The position numbers were made by a program, and so were the translations under genes. DNA of 11,058 bases. It comes from CAIZGX01 sp039805165. Lineage in GTDB: Bacteria; Bacteroidota; Bacteroidia; Flavobacteriales_D; Sanyastnellaceae. The stretch's first letter is position 1; each line of letters opens with the position of its first letter. The stretch lies in the NCBI GenBank assembly GCA_039805165.1, contig JBDLUS010000022.1, forward strand, positions 1 through 11,058, read 5' to 3'. Below the pieces are notes generated by a model, which made no database searches, was not told where the DNA came from, and saw only the letters and a list, made by a program, of their open reading frames with translations. Positions 1 to 6,423 of this stretch are shown here, one piece after another.

Positions 1-341
1 AAATTCAATTCGATGAAATTTCATTTTCGCTGTACGAATCGCTTCAACCCTTGGAACCGCATGGTCCCGAGAACCTACGTCCAGTATTCCTTTCAAAAAA
101 TGTTAAAAATGCGCGATTCACCAAACTGGTTGGTGCTCATGCAGACCATCTGCAATTGCATGTGAGGCAGGCAGGAAATGTTTCTGAAATGAAAGGCATT
201 GCTTTCAAAATGGCAGATTGGGTATTTCCAATTTTGGAAGGAAAAGAAATTGACCTGCTTTTTCAATTGAATGAAAACGTTTGGAATGGTCAAAGTTCTA
301 TTCAGTTGGAAGTATTGGATATTCGATTGAGTAACCTATAA
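1..341 (+). CDS. recJ: RecJ single-strand-specific DNA exonuclease, C-terminal fragment (5' end outside window)
   Basis: The frame is open from the left edge (first full codon at 3) to TAA at 339-341, giving about 112 residues. They match the C-terminal OB-type domain of RecJ: a PHGPENLRPVF stretch (family pattern P-G-P-N-P-P-F), then a beta-rich segment with KLVGAHADHLQLHV, GIAFKMADW, and a closing NVWNGQSSIQLEVLDIRL, which resembles the family's N-x-W-N-G-x-x-x-x-Q-L-x-x-x-D-I ending. RecJ degrades single-stranded DNA 5' to 3' in recombination and mismatch or base-excision repair. The OB domain helps bind DNA; the DHH/DHHA1 catalytic part lies upstream of the window. The TTG at 51 is an internal Leu codon, because homology continues upstream of it. 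The ending looks intact. It is followed by a 94-base gap and then an AT-rich accessory gene. I am fairly sure of the family but see only this domain. Confidence 0.85.
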   Translation, partial: IQFDEISFSLYESLQPLEPHGPENLRPVFLSKNVKNARFTKLVGAHADHLQLHVRQAGNVSEMKGIAFKMADWVFPILEGKEIDLLFQLNENVWNGQSSIQLEVLDIRLSNL

Positions 342-435
342 AAAACAATACCCGGAAGTTTGAATTACTTCAGGGACAACCGGGAATCAGAATGCAAACA
401 TAAAAAAAAGGAACTAAACTTTCCAAAACAAATTT
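342..435 (+). other. Intergenic leader with a small imperfect fold
   Basis: This 94-base gap lies between recJ and the Abi/HEPN gene. CCCGG at 351-355 can pair with CCGGG at 380-384, and AAGT at 356-359 with ACTT at 367-370. The result is a nine-base left arm against a right arm interrupted by a nine-base bulge (371-379), with loop TTGAATT. No T-run follows, so it is not a standard intrinsic terminator. A-rich sequence (394-415 and the last bases before ATG 436) gives the kind of leader used for initiation without a Shine-Dalgarno sequence in Bacteroidota. GAAGTTTG at 355-362 is one base away from a TAnnTTTG box, but no well-spaced -33 TTG is visible. The fold could be a chance feature, a leader structure, or a small RNA partner of the downstream gene. 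Confidence 0.35.
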
Positions 436-1134
436 ATGCGTTTTTCAGAACTTGAAAAAATAGTTTCAAAGCATCGAATGAAAAGATATCTTCAGGCCTG
501 CACTTTAGACAAATCAAAGGCTGTAGAGTTATACCTTCTAAACATTCAGCTCTCATCTGAAACATTTAAACTCATTTGTTTCTTCGAAATTGCATTCAGA
601 AATTCTATCAACAATCACCTCTCAAATTTACATGGACATAATTGGCTAGAACAAAGCATTTCCCCATCTGGATTTTTCAATTCACCAAAAACAGCAATTA
701 CCTTCTCCATTATTCAAAATTTAAAAATAGATATATCGAAAGGAAACTATAACCAACTGATTACTCAGCTTGGATTCGGATTTTGGAGACACCTTTTTGC
801 TCCTAACCAATACAAGGCTATTGGAAGTAATCTATTGGAGATTTTAATTCATAAACCTAAAAGCACCTCTTCACTTCAAATCAACCAAAAATATATTTTC
901 AAAAAACTAACTGAAATCAATGATCTGCGAAATAGAATCGCACATCACGAACCCATATGCTTCAAAAATGGACTTACCCACCTGGACATTTCAGATACCC
1001 TTAGAATTTCTGCCTCAATTGTGCTCTTATTAGAATGGATGAATATTAATACTAAAAATCAATTTATTAATCTCGAATCCATTAATTCAATTGCTCTGCG
1101 GGCGCAAAAGCTCATACAGCAAGAGACACAATAG
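436..1134 (+). CDS. Abi family HEPN-domain protein (putative abortive-infection RNase)
   Basis: 232 residues. The layout resembles Abi-like (AbiD/AbiF group) proteins: an N-terminal RMKRYL-x-A-C-x-x-D-x-x-K-A-x-E-L-Y-x-x-N segment (residues 14-36), then FFEIAFRNSINNHL (49-62), a GFGFWRHLF segment (113-121), and DLRNRIAHHEP (163-173). The last contains the HEPN RNase signature R-x4-H (R165, H170). A second R-x5-H occurs at R55/H61, so the protein carries two candidate catalytic motifs. HEPN proteins of this type are usually RNA-cutting toxins or phage-defence effectors acting in the cytoplasm. That role is inferred here. ATG 436 is the only plausible start, preceded by A/T-rich sequence. Sampled 60-base lines hold 15-21 G+C (541, 661, 721, 1021) against 27-34 in thiL (1501, 1621), which suggests horizontal acquisition. 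No protein antitoxin gene lies beside it. It could be a stand-alone defence gene or half of a toxin-RNA pair. Confidence 0.75.
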   Translation: MRFSELEKIVSKHRMKRYLQACTLDKSKAVELYLLNIQLSSETFKLICFFEIAFRNSINNHLSNLHGHNWLEQSISPSGFFNSPKTAITFSIIQNLKIDISKGNYNQLITQLGFGFWRHLFAPNQYKAIGSNLLEILIHKPKSTSSLQINQKYIFKKLTEINDLRNRIAHHEPICFKNGLTHLDISDTLRISASIVLLLEWMNINTKNQFINLESINSIALRAQKLIQQETQ

Positions 1135-1135
1135 C

Positions 1136-1143
1136 TATCTTTG
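1136..1143 (+). promoter_or_regulatory. Putative -7 box of thiL, TATCTTTG
   Basis: TATCTTTG is a full match to the Bacteroidota -7 consensus TAnnTTTG. It starts two bases after the upstream TAG (1132-1134) and ends four bases before ATG 1148. No TTG is seen at 17-23 bases upstream. With the usual distance from the -7 box, transcription would begin at or next to the ATG, giving a leaderless or nearly leaderless thiL mRNA. The box also supports 1148, rather than an in-frame TTG at 1091, as the true start. Confidence 0.6.
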
Positions 1144-1147
1144 CGGC

Positions 1148-2179
1148 ATGGAACAACAACGTACTGAGCTTTCTGCTCTTGGAGAATTCACACTAATTAA
1201 GCATCTGACTCAATATTTCATTCCGAAAAACGAAGGAACCATTCGCGATGCCGGAGATGATGCAGCTGTGATGCAACCTGTTGAAGGAAAACAATTGGTC
1301 ATGACCACCGATATGTTGGTTGAAGGTGTGCATTTCGATTTAATGTACACTCCTCTGAAGCACTTGGGTTACAAAAGCGTTGTGGTCAATCTTTCCGACA
1401 TCTGCGCCATGAATGCCACTCCAACACAATTCACAGTTGGACTTGCGGTAAGCAGCAAATATTCAGTTGAAGCGCTGGAAGAATTATACTCTGGAATGCT
1501 TGCAGCTTGCGAAGCCTACGGGGTAGATCTGGTTGGCGGAGATACAACGACCATCCCAACTGGATGTGTCATTTCCATTACTGCAATTGGATATGCAAAC
1601 AAAGAGGACATTACTTTAAGAAGTACGGTAAAAGAAGGTGATTTGTTGGTTGTTTCCGGAGATTTGGGCGGAGCCTACATGGGCCTTCAAGTTTTGGAAC
1701 GTGAAAAAGAAGTTTTCAAAAGCGCTCCTACTGCACAACCCAACCTTGAGAATTACGATTACATCCTGTCTCGCCAGTTGAAGCCTGAAGCCCGATTAGA
1801 CATTGTTCAATTGTTGGCTAAGCTTGAAGTTAAACCAACGGCCATGATCGACATTTCAGACGGACTCTCTTCTGAAATCCTTCACCTTGCTGAAGAAAGC
1901 GAGTGTTCCTTCGCCATTTACGAAGACAAGTTACCGATTGCACCTGAAACGCGCGATGTAGCTGCAGAGCATAACATTGACCCTACTACTTGTGCTCTAA
2001 ACGGCGGTGAAGATTATGAATTGCTCTTCACAGTTTCTCAAAACGATTTCGAAAAAATCAAAGGCAATCCGAATTTGAGCATCATTGGTCACGCCACTGC
2101 GAAAGACGGAGAAAACCTATTGATGGCCATTGGCGGCGGAACCGTTAAACTTAGTGCTCAAGGCTGGAAGGCGCTATAA
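1148..2179 (+). CDS. thiL: Thiamine-monophosphate kinase ThiL
   Basis: 343 residues, the usual family length. ThiL phosphorylates thiamine monophosphate with ATP to give thiamine pyrophosphate, the last step of TPP synthesis, in the cytosol. The family landmarks appear in order: GDDAAV (36-41), TTDMLVEGVHF (53-63, metal and substrate binding), NLSDICAM (81-88), GGDTT (130-134), DISDGLSSE (235-243) and NGGEDYELLF (285-294). The N-terminal half matches the AIRS/PurM ATP-binding fold and the second half the AIRS C-terminal domain. The frame is open back to 1091, but that stretch overlaps the HEPN gene, lacks family similarity and precedes the promoter box, so ATG 1148 is preferred. No other thiamine gene and no TPP riboswitch lie next to it. 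The last 29 bases overlap the convergent NUDIX gene. Family assignment is secure. Confidence 0.95.
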   Translation: MEQQRTELSALGEFTLIKHLTQYFIPKNEGTIRDAGDDAAVMQPVEGKQLVMTTDMLVEGVHFDLMYTPLKHLGYKSVVVNLSDICAMNATPTQFTVGLAVSSKYSVEALEELYSGMLAACEAYGVDLVGGDTTTIPTGCVISITAIGYANKEDITLRSTVKEGDLLVVSGDLGGAYMGLQVLEREKEVFKSAPTAQPNLENYDYILSRQLKPEARLDIVQLLAKLEVKPTAMIDISDGLSSEILHLAEESECSFAIYEDKLPIAPETRDVAAEHNIDPTTCALNGGEDYELLFTVSQNDFEKIKGNPNLSIIGHATAKDGENLLMAIGGGTVKLSAQGWKAL

Positions 2180-2651
2180 AGGCTTCCCACACAAGGGCTA
2201 TTGTTGCGTAAGATTTCGCTAGTCGAGATTCAAGCACTTCTTTTGAACACCACTCTACGCGCTCAATTTCTTCCTCTAATTGAGGAGTCAACTCCGGTGC
2301 GCCTTCACATTTCATTAAGAACCACGTGCTACGCTTAAGCACCCATTTTTCTTTGAGCTCATAGGTATGAAAGGTATCGACGAGATGCTTTTCAATACGC
2401 ATTCCAATTAAACCGGTCTCTTCTTCAACCTCGCGAAGAGCGCCTTCCTCATCGTTTTCACCCGTTTCAATTTTCCCTTTAGGAAGATCCCAAAAGCCCT
2501 TACGCTTGATCATTAAAAAATCGCCAAAGCCATTTTGAACCAATCCGCCCGCGGCATCAATTCGTTTGTAAGTCCCGAAATAAGTAAAAAACTCCTCTTG
2601 TGAAAAAGTTAATGTACGACCGAGGTGAGAGACGACGTATTTTCGCGGCAT
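2151..2651 (-). CDS. NUDIX hydrolase
   Basis: 166 residues on the minus strand. The complete NUDIX box G-x5-E-x7-REVEEETGL spans residues 59-81 (G59, E65, R73, E74, E77, E78), preceded by AAGGLVQN (33-40) and FWDLPKGK (53-60). The glutamates of the REVEEE core bind the divalent metal used to split a nucleoside diphosphate linked to another group. The substrate cannot be told from sequence; ADP-ribose, a diadenosine polyphosphate and an oxidised nucleotide are all possible. A short N-terminal segment (KYVVSHLGRTLTFSQEE) precedes the domain, as in Bacteroidota relatives. ATG at 2651-2649 is the first available start and shares the CATG with divergent pyrE, so its promoter must lie inside pyrE. 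The 3' end overlaps thiL by 29 bases in convergent orientation. The fold is certain; the role is open. Confidence 0.9.
   Translation of the reverse strand: MPRKYVVSHLGRTLTFSQEEFFTYFGTYKRIDAAGGLVQNGFGDFLMIKRKGFWDLPKGKIETGENDEEGALREVEEETGLIGMRIEKHLVDTFHTYELKEKWVLKRSTWFLMKCEGAPELTPQLEEEIERVEWCSKEVLESRLAKSYATIALVWEAFIAPSSLEH
2638..2645 (+). promoter_or_regulatory. Putative -7 box of pyrE, TATTTTCG
   Basis: TATTTTCG differs from TAnnTTTG at one position and ends four bases before ATG 2650. The 15 bases from box to start (2638-2652) match the corresponding 15 before thiL (1136-1150) at 13 positions, including CGGCATG. The box lies within the first codons of the minus-strand NUDIX gene. No TTG is found 17-23 bases upstream, so the assignment rests on the box, its position and the likeness to thiL. 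Confidence 0.5.
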
Positions 2652-3318
2652 GGATTCAAATATTGAAGTAGGATTACAAGTAGCAGATTATCTTTTGCAA
2701 ATTAAAGCAATTGAGTTGAAACCTCAAGCCCCATTCACATGGGCAAGCGGATTGAAGTCGCCTATTTATTGCGACAACCGCAAAACGCTTTCATTCCCGG
2801 TTTGCAGAACACACATTCGTCAACAGTTTGTGAATGCGATACAAGAAAAATTCGGAACTCCTGATATCATTGCCGGTGTAGCAACAGGTGGTATTGCAAT
2901 CGGTGCTTTGGTTGCTCAAGAAATGGGCATTCCATATGCTTACGTTCGTAGCGAAGCGAAAAAACACGGATTAGGAAATCAGGTTGAAGGAGTGGTTGAA
3001 CCCAACCAAAAAGTTGTTGTCATTGAAGACCTTATTTCAACTGGAAAAAGTAGCTTAAGCGCTGTAACCGCTCTTCGTGAAGCAGGACTTGACGTTATGG
3101 GAATGGTGGCAATCTTTACATACGACTTCGATATTGCGAAAGAAGCTTTTAAAGATGCAAACGTTGAATTACAGACGCTAACAGACTACCACGCTTTGCT
3201 ACAACAAGCATTGAAAAAAGAATACATTACTGAAGAGCAATTAAGCACGTTGAAAGTTTGGAGAGAAAATCCAGCAGCTTGGAGCGCAGCTTACCTTGAA
3301 TCGAATCCAAATGGCTAA
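2650..3318 (+). CDS. pyrE: Orotate phosphoribosyltransferase PyrE
   Basis: 222 residues. PyrE joins orotate to PRPP to make orotidine monophosphate, the fifth step of de novo UMP synthesis. The sequence shows FTWASGLKSPIYCDNR (29-44), typical of the orotate-binding N-terminus; GVATGGIAIGALVA (76-89); YVRSEAKKHGLGNQVEG (98-114), with the catalytic-loop K-K-H-G; and the PRPP-binding motif VVVIEDLISTGKS (122-134). ATG 2650 overlaps the start codon of the divergent NUDIX gene. The putative -7 box sits directly upstream, and nothing resembles a Shine-Dalgarno site. The last eight bases overlap the start of the SRPBCC gene, so the two are probably co-transcribed and translationally coupled. No PyrR-type attenuator is visible and there is no room for a leader. 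Assignment is secure. Confidence 0.96.
   Translation: MDSNIEVGLQVADYLLQIKAIELKPQAPFTWASGLKSPIYCDNRKTLSFPVCRTHIRQQFVNAIQEKFGTPDIIAGVATGGIAIGALVAQEMGIPYAYVRSEAKKHGLGNQVEGVVEPNQKVVVIEDLISTGKSSLSAVTALREAGLDVMGMVAIFTYDFDIAKEAFKDANVELQTLTDYHALLQQALKKEYITEEQLSTLKVWRENPAAWSAAYLESNPNG
2657..2664 (-). promoter_or_regulatory. Possible -7 box of the NUDIX gene, AATATTTG
   Basis: Read on the minus strand, AATATTTG ends five bases before the NUDIX ATG and differs from TAnnTTTG only in the first base. It lies within the first codons of pyrE. No properly spaced -33 TTG is seen. Some promoter for the NUDIX gene must lie in this area because the two start codons overlap, but this particular site is weak. Confidence 0.3.
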
Positions 3319-3721
3319 ATTCATTAGTAAAACGGTTGAAGTAAATGCTCCTCTCGCCGAGGTGCATGCCTATTTGCAAAATATGGCGAACATTCAACGT
3401 TTGCTCCCATTAGATAAAATTTCAAATTGGAGCAACACGGAAGATTCGTGTTCATTCAAAATTCAAAATGTTTACACCATCGAATTGAAACGCGTAAGCG
3501 CTGTTTTAAATACTGAAGATGCTGAAACAACCTTTGAAACCACAGACAAAAGCCCTTTTCCTTTCGTATTGAAAGCGAAGCTCAAAAGCAACGGAGCAAC
3601 GACCGCTGCTCATCAAGACTGCGACGCCACCATTAATCCATTCATGGAAATGATGGTGAAAGGTCCTTTTCAACAATTATTTGATTATATGTCAGAGCGT
3701 CTTGCTAAAGAGTTCCTTTAG
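3311..3721 (+). CDS. SRPBCC (START-like) family protein of unknown ligand
   Basis: 136 residues beginning MAKFISKTVEVNAPLAEVHAYLQNM, the usual opening strand and helix of SRPBCC/polyketide-cyclase-like folds. It ends with a long amphipathic helix (NPFMEMMVKGPFQQLFDYMSERLAKEF), which is the C-terminal helix that closes the hydrophobic pocket. There is no signal peptide, membrane segment or visible catalytic motif, so it is likely a cytosolic small-molecule or lipid-binding protein. Its ligand is unknown. ATG 3311 fits the fold's start and overlaps the pyrE stop by eight bases (ATGGCTAA). A TTG start at 3296 would only add five residues that lie within pyrE. From memory, this gene often follows pyrE in flavobacteria, although no pyrimidine role is established. 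The stop is followed at once by the putative promoter of the acyl-CoA synthetase. Confidence 0.75.
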   Translation: MAKFISKTVEVNAPLAEVHAYLQNMANIQRLLPLDKISNWSNTEDSCSFKIQNVYTIELKRVSAVLNTEDAETTFETTDKSPFPFVLKAKLKSNGATTAAHQDCDATINPFMEMMVKGPFQQLFDYMSERLAKEFL

Positions 3722-3729
3722 TATATTCG
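3702..3729 (+). promoter_or_regulatory. Putative promoter of the acyl-CoA synthetase, TTG-N17-TATATTCG
   Basis: TATATTCG at 3722-3729 begins directly after the SRPBCC stop codon and ends four bases before ATG 3734. A TTG at 3702-3704 lies 17 bases upstream, within the 17-23 spacing reported for the -33/-7 pair in this phylum. It is the only start in the window where both elements are found at good spacing. The box has C instead of T at the seventh base, as at pyrE. Confidence 0.5.
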
Positions 3730-3733
3730 TTTC

Positions 3734-5488
3734 ATGTACAAAAGATTATTCGACTTTGCTTACGATCAATTGGAGAACCTTCCTCTTGATGTTATGTTCC
3801 GCAGCAAATGCAACGGAGAGTGGGAAACCTATTCAACTCGAAAGTTTATTGACCATGTTAATCAACTAAGCAATGGACTTATTGAATACGGCATTCAGCC
3901 TGGACAGAAAGTTGCTCTGATTACCGATGCCAGTCGCACCGAATGGAACATTTGCGATCACGCAGCACTGCAAATTGGAGCCATTGATGTTCCCATTTAC
4001 CCAACAATGACCGAGCAAGACATTCAATATATTTTGAATCACAGCGAATCAGTCATCTGTTTTGTTTCAAACGAAGAACTTCTCACGAAAATCAAAAACA
4101 TTCGCAACCAAGTCCCTTCACTCAAAGAAGTCTTCACCTATGAAAAAATTGAAGGTGCTCGACATTGGAAAGAATTACTTTCTTTGAATGAAGATTCAGC
4201 CCGAGTTGTTCAATCGAGAAAAGATAAAATCAAGACGGAAGATCTAGCAACCATAATCTACACCTCAGGAACCACAGGACTTCCGAAGGGAGTAATGCTT
4301 TCGCATATGAACATTGCTTCTAACGTAGAGAACTGCGTAGACCGTCTTCCTTACCTCGAAAAAGGAAAAGCAAGATGCGTGAGTTTCCTTCCCGTTTGTC
4401 ACATCTACGAGCGCATGTTGCACTACTTGTACATTGACAATTCCGTTAGCATTACGTTAACCGGAATGGACAACATTAAAGATGATCTAATCGCGAACAG
4501 ACCACATATTTTCACCGCAGTTCCGCGCCTTCTAGAAAAATTCTTCGACGGAATTATTGCAAAGGGCGAATCGAATTCAGGGATTAAAAAAGTTCTCTTT
4601 CAGTGGGCCGTAAAACTAGCACTGCAATGGGAGCCTGAAGGCGCTAACGGCGGATGGTACGAATTCAAGTTGAAGATTGCACAGAAGCTGGTGTTCAGCA
4701 AAGTGAAAGCAGCCTTGGGACTTACTGAAATTGGAGCCGTTGCTTGTGGTTCCGCTGCCCTTCAACCGAGACTTGCGCGATTCTTTACTGCTGCTGGAAT
4801 TCCAGTAAAGGAAGGGTACGGACTTACAGAGACTTCTCCGGTTATTTCTGTTAACACGTTGCGCACTCCAAACATGTACCGTCCGGGTACTGTGGGTATG
4901 ATCATTCCAAAAACAGAAATTAAATTCGCTGAAGACGGAGAGATCTTAGTGAAAGGTCCGCAGGTCATGATGGGCTATTACAAAAATCCCGAGACCACTG
5001 CCGAAGTCTTAAACGACGGATGGTTCAGCACAGGAGACATTGGAATTATTAAAGATGGATTTCTTCAAATCACAGATAGAAAGAAAGAACTTTTCAAAAC
5101 AAGCGGAGGGAAATACGTTGCTCCGCAAGTTCTAGAAAACGCGTTGAAAGAATCGCACTTCATTGAACAATGCATGGTCGTTGGCGACGGACAAAAATTC
5201 CCAGGTGCACTTATCGTTGTCGACTGCGCATTCGCAAAAGTTCATTTCCCTGAATTAGCCTCGCTCTCTAATGATGAGATTATTCAAAATGAAAAATTAA
5301 ATAAGGAAATCAAAGCGTTCATCGCCGAGATGAACAAAGGTTTCGGAAACTGGGAGCAAATCAAAGGCATTCATCTTATTGCAAAACCCTTCACCGTTGA
5401 TAGCGGCGAGATTACGCCAACATTGAAATTGAAGCGCAAAAAGATTTCGGAAAATTACGCCGACGCAATTACTAAACTCTACGCGTAA
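3734..5488 (+). CDS. Long-chain fatty-acid--CoA ligase (AMP-binding, FAA1/FadD15-like)
   Basis: 584 residues. It activates fatty acids with ATP to acyl-AMP and then acyl-CoA, supplying beta-oxidation and lipid synthesis. The adenylate-forming motifs are in order: TSGTTGLPKG phosphate loop (177-186), VCHIYER (about 223-229), GYGLTETSP (361-369), WFSTGDIG (430-437), and DRKKELFKTSGGKYVAP (448-464), the hinge and lid region of long-chain enzymes. The length and the last motif fit the long-chain COG1022-type group better than acetyl-CoA synthetases. There is no signal peptide or membrane segment, so it is cytosolic or peripherally membrane-bound. The start sits four bases after a putative -7 box. 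Downstream, the PAP2 gene begins five bases after the stop, so the two are likely co-transcribed. The acyl chain length preferred cannot be read from the sequence. Confidence 0.93.
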   Translation: MYKRLFDFAYDQLENLPLDVMFRSKCNGEWETYSTRKFIDHVNQLSNGLIEYGIQPGQKVALITDASRTEWNICDHAALQIGAIDVPIYPTMTEQDIQYILNHSESVICFVSNEELLTKIKNIRNQVPSLKEVFTYEKIEGARHWKELLSLNEDSARVVQSRKDKIKTEDLATIIYTSGTTGLPKGVMLSHMNIASNVENCVDRLPYLEKGKARCVSFLPVCHIYERMLHYLYIDNSVSITLTGMDNIKDDLIANRPHIFTAVPRLLEKFFDGIIAKGESNSGIKKVLFQWAVKLALQWEPEGANGGWYEFKLKIAQKLVFSKVKAALGLTEIGAVACGSAALQPRLARFFTAAGIPVKEGYGLTETSPVISVNTLRTPNMYRPGTVGMIIPKTEIKFAEDGEILVKGPQVMMGYYKNPETTAEVLNDGWFSTGDIGIIKDGFLQITDRKKELFKTSGGKYVAPQVLENALKESHFIEQCMVVGDGQKFPGALIVVDCAFAKVHFPELASLSNDEIIQNEKLNKEIKAFIAEMNKGFGNWEQIKGIHLIAKPFTVDSGEITPTLKLKRKKISENYADAITKLYA

Positions 5489-5493
5489 TTCTC

Positions 5494-6054
5494 ATGATAG
5501 AACTCGACATTGCCCTGCTGAAAGCCATTAATGGACTTTCTATTTACGGACTAGACAGGGCCATGCTCGTGCTTAGCGGAACACTTATTTGGATTCCCCT
5601 ATTCGTCTATATTTCGTGGCAGTTGATTACAACACATGGAAAAAAATTCGGGATCTATGCAGTTGTTCTAGCTTCGCTTTCTGTGGGAATGAGCGACTTG
5701 GTTTCGAGTAGAATATTCAAACCAACAGTGCAAAGGCACCGTCCTTCGCATACTGAAAAACTACAAGACGAATTACACTACGCCAAAGACGCTAATGGCA
5801 ACGACTATCGCGGCGGCGAATTCGGATTTTATTCTTCCCACGCCAGCAATTTCGCGGCCCTCACGTTCTTTGTGCTCCTGGCATTACCAAGACATTATCG
5901 CTTGAAAACCATTCTCATTTTAGGAACGCTTATCACTTCGCTTTCGAGAATTTATTTAGGAGTGCACTTCCCTACCGACATTCTCATGGGATGGTTCATG
6001 GGTGGAATGTTCGGATACGTTTTCTACAAACTTTTTTCCTTCATTAAGCGATGA
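5494..6054 (+). CDS. PAP2-family membrane phosphatase
   Basis: 186 residues with about five hydrophobic segments. The three acid-phosphatase motifs are present: K-x6-R-P at K76/R83/P84, a SSHA version of the PSGH motif with H116, and S-R-x5-H-x3-D at S151/R152/H158/D162. H116 is the general acid and H158 the expected phospho-histidine nucleophile. PAP2 enzymes remove phosphate from phosphatidic acid, undecaprenyl pyrophosphate or related lipids at the outer face of the inner membrane. Here the active-site loops lie between predicted membrane helices. Which lipid is used is unknown; phosphatidylglycerophosphate, lipid A or undecaprenyl pyrophosphate are possible. The gene starts five bases after the acyl-CoA synthetase and shares ATGA with crcB. 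A lipid role fits the neighbour but is inference. Confidence 0.88.
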   Translation: MIELDIALLKAINGLSIYGLDRAMLVLSGTLIWIPLFVYISWQLITTHGKKFGIYAVVLASLSVGMSDLVSSRIFKPTVQRHRPSHTEKLQDELHYAKDANGNDYRGGEFGFYSSHASNFAALTFFVLLALPRHYRLKTILILGTLITSLSRIYLGVHFPTDILMGWFMGGMFGYVFYKLFSFIKR

Positions 6055-6416
6055 ATGGAATTGTGATTGCGCTCATTTTTGTAGGCGGAGGAATTGGATC
6101 TGTGCTTCGCTATCTCATTGGACTTCCATTCAAACAAGGAAATTTCTCGCTCCCACTTGGCACCTTGCTCGCTAATATTTCAGCAGCAATTATTATTGCA
6201 ATAACCTTCGCTCTAGCAAATAAATCGAACCTTTCTCCACGAACCATTTTCTTCTTGACAACAGGACTTTGCGGTGGCTTAAGCACCTTTAGCACCTTCA
6301 GTTGGGAAACGATTCAACTTTTCCAACAACAACAATTCGGGTGGGCGGTTATCAATATTTTGGTAACGAATATTGCTTGTATTGGACTGATAGCAGCCAT
6401 TTCTTCCATTAAATGA
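6051..6416 (+). CDS. crcB: Fluoride ion channel CrcB/FluC
   Basis: 121 residues with four hydrophobic helices. CrcB/Fluc proteins are dual-topology dimeric fluoride channels that keep cytoplasmic fluoride low. Visible landmarks are GGGIGSVLRYLIG (12-24, with the conserved Arg R20), GTLLANISAA (37-46, with the pore Asn N42) and TTGLCGGLSTFSTFSWE (70-86), the Phe-box region with F80 and F83. After N42 the family commonly has Gly, replaced here by I-S-A-A, a mild departure. A single full-length gene implies a homodimer. The ATG overlaps the TGA of the PAP2 gene (ATGA, 6051-6054), indicating translational coupling. No fluoride riboswitch can precede it in this arrangement, so control by fluoride at its own leader is unlikely. 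Confidence 0.9.
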   Translation: MNGIVIALIFVGGGIGSVLRYLIGLPFKQGNFSLPLGTLLANISAAIIIAITFALANKSNLSPRTIFFLTTGLCGGLSTFSTFSWETIQLFQQQQFGWAVINILVTNIACIGLIAAISSIK

Positions 6417-6423
6417 ATTTTAT

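Noticed and set aside
351..384. Intrinsic terminator of recJ
   Set aside because: The GC-rich arms are not followed by a T-run on the plus strand, and the right arm is interrupted by a nine-base bulge.
345..1133. ACAATA repeated on both sides of the HEPN gene (345-350 and 1128-1133) as an insertion target duplication
   Set aside because: Six AT-rich bases recur easily by chance, one copy lies in the gene's own last codons, and no transposase or terminal inverted repeats are present.
1091..1147. N-terminal extension of ThiL from a TTG start
   Set aside because: It overlaps the end of the HEPN gene, adds residues without ThiL similarity, and would place the TATCTTTG box inside the coding sequence. 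ATG 1148 fits the family start.
1081..1147. TPP riboswitch before thiL
   Set aside because: There is no room between the HEPN stop and the thiL start, and no thi-box sequence is seen.
3296..3310. TTG start for the SRPBCC gene
   Set aside because: It adds only five residues that lie in pyrE. ATG 3311 begins the expected first strand of the fold.
3681..3869. A 62-codon plus-strand open frame at the start of the acyl-CoA synthetase gene
   Set aside because: It is out of frame with both the SRPBCC gene and the synthetase, which account for the DNA, and has no recognisable features.
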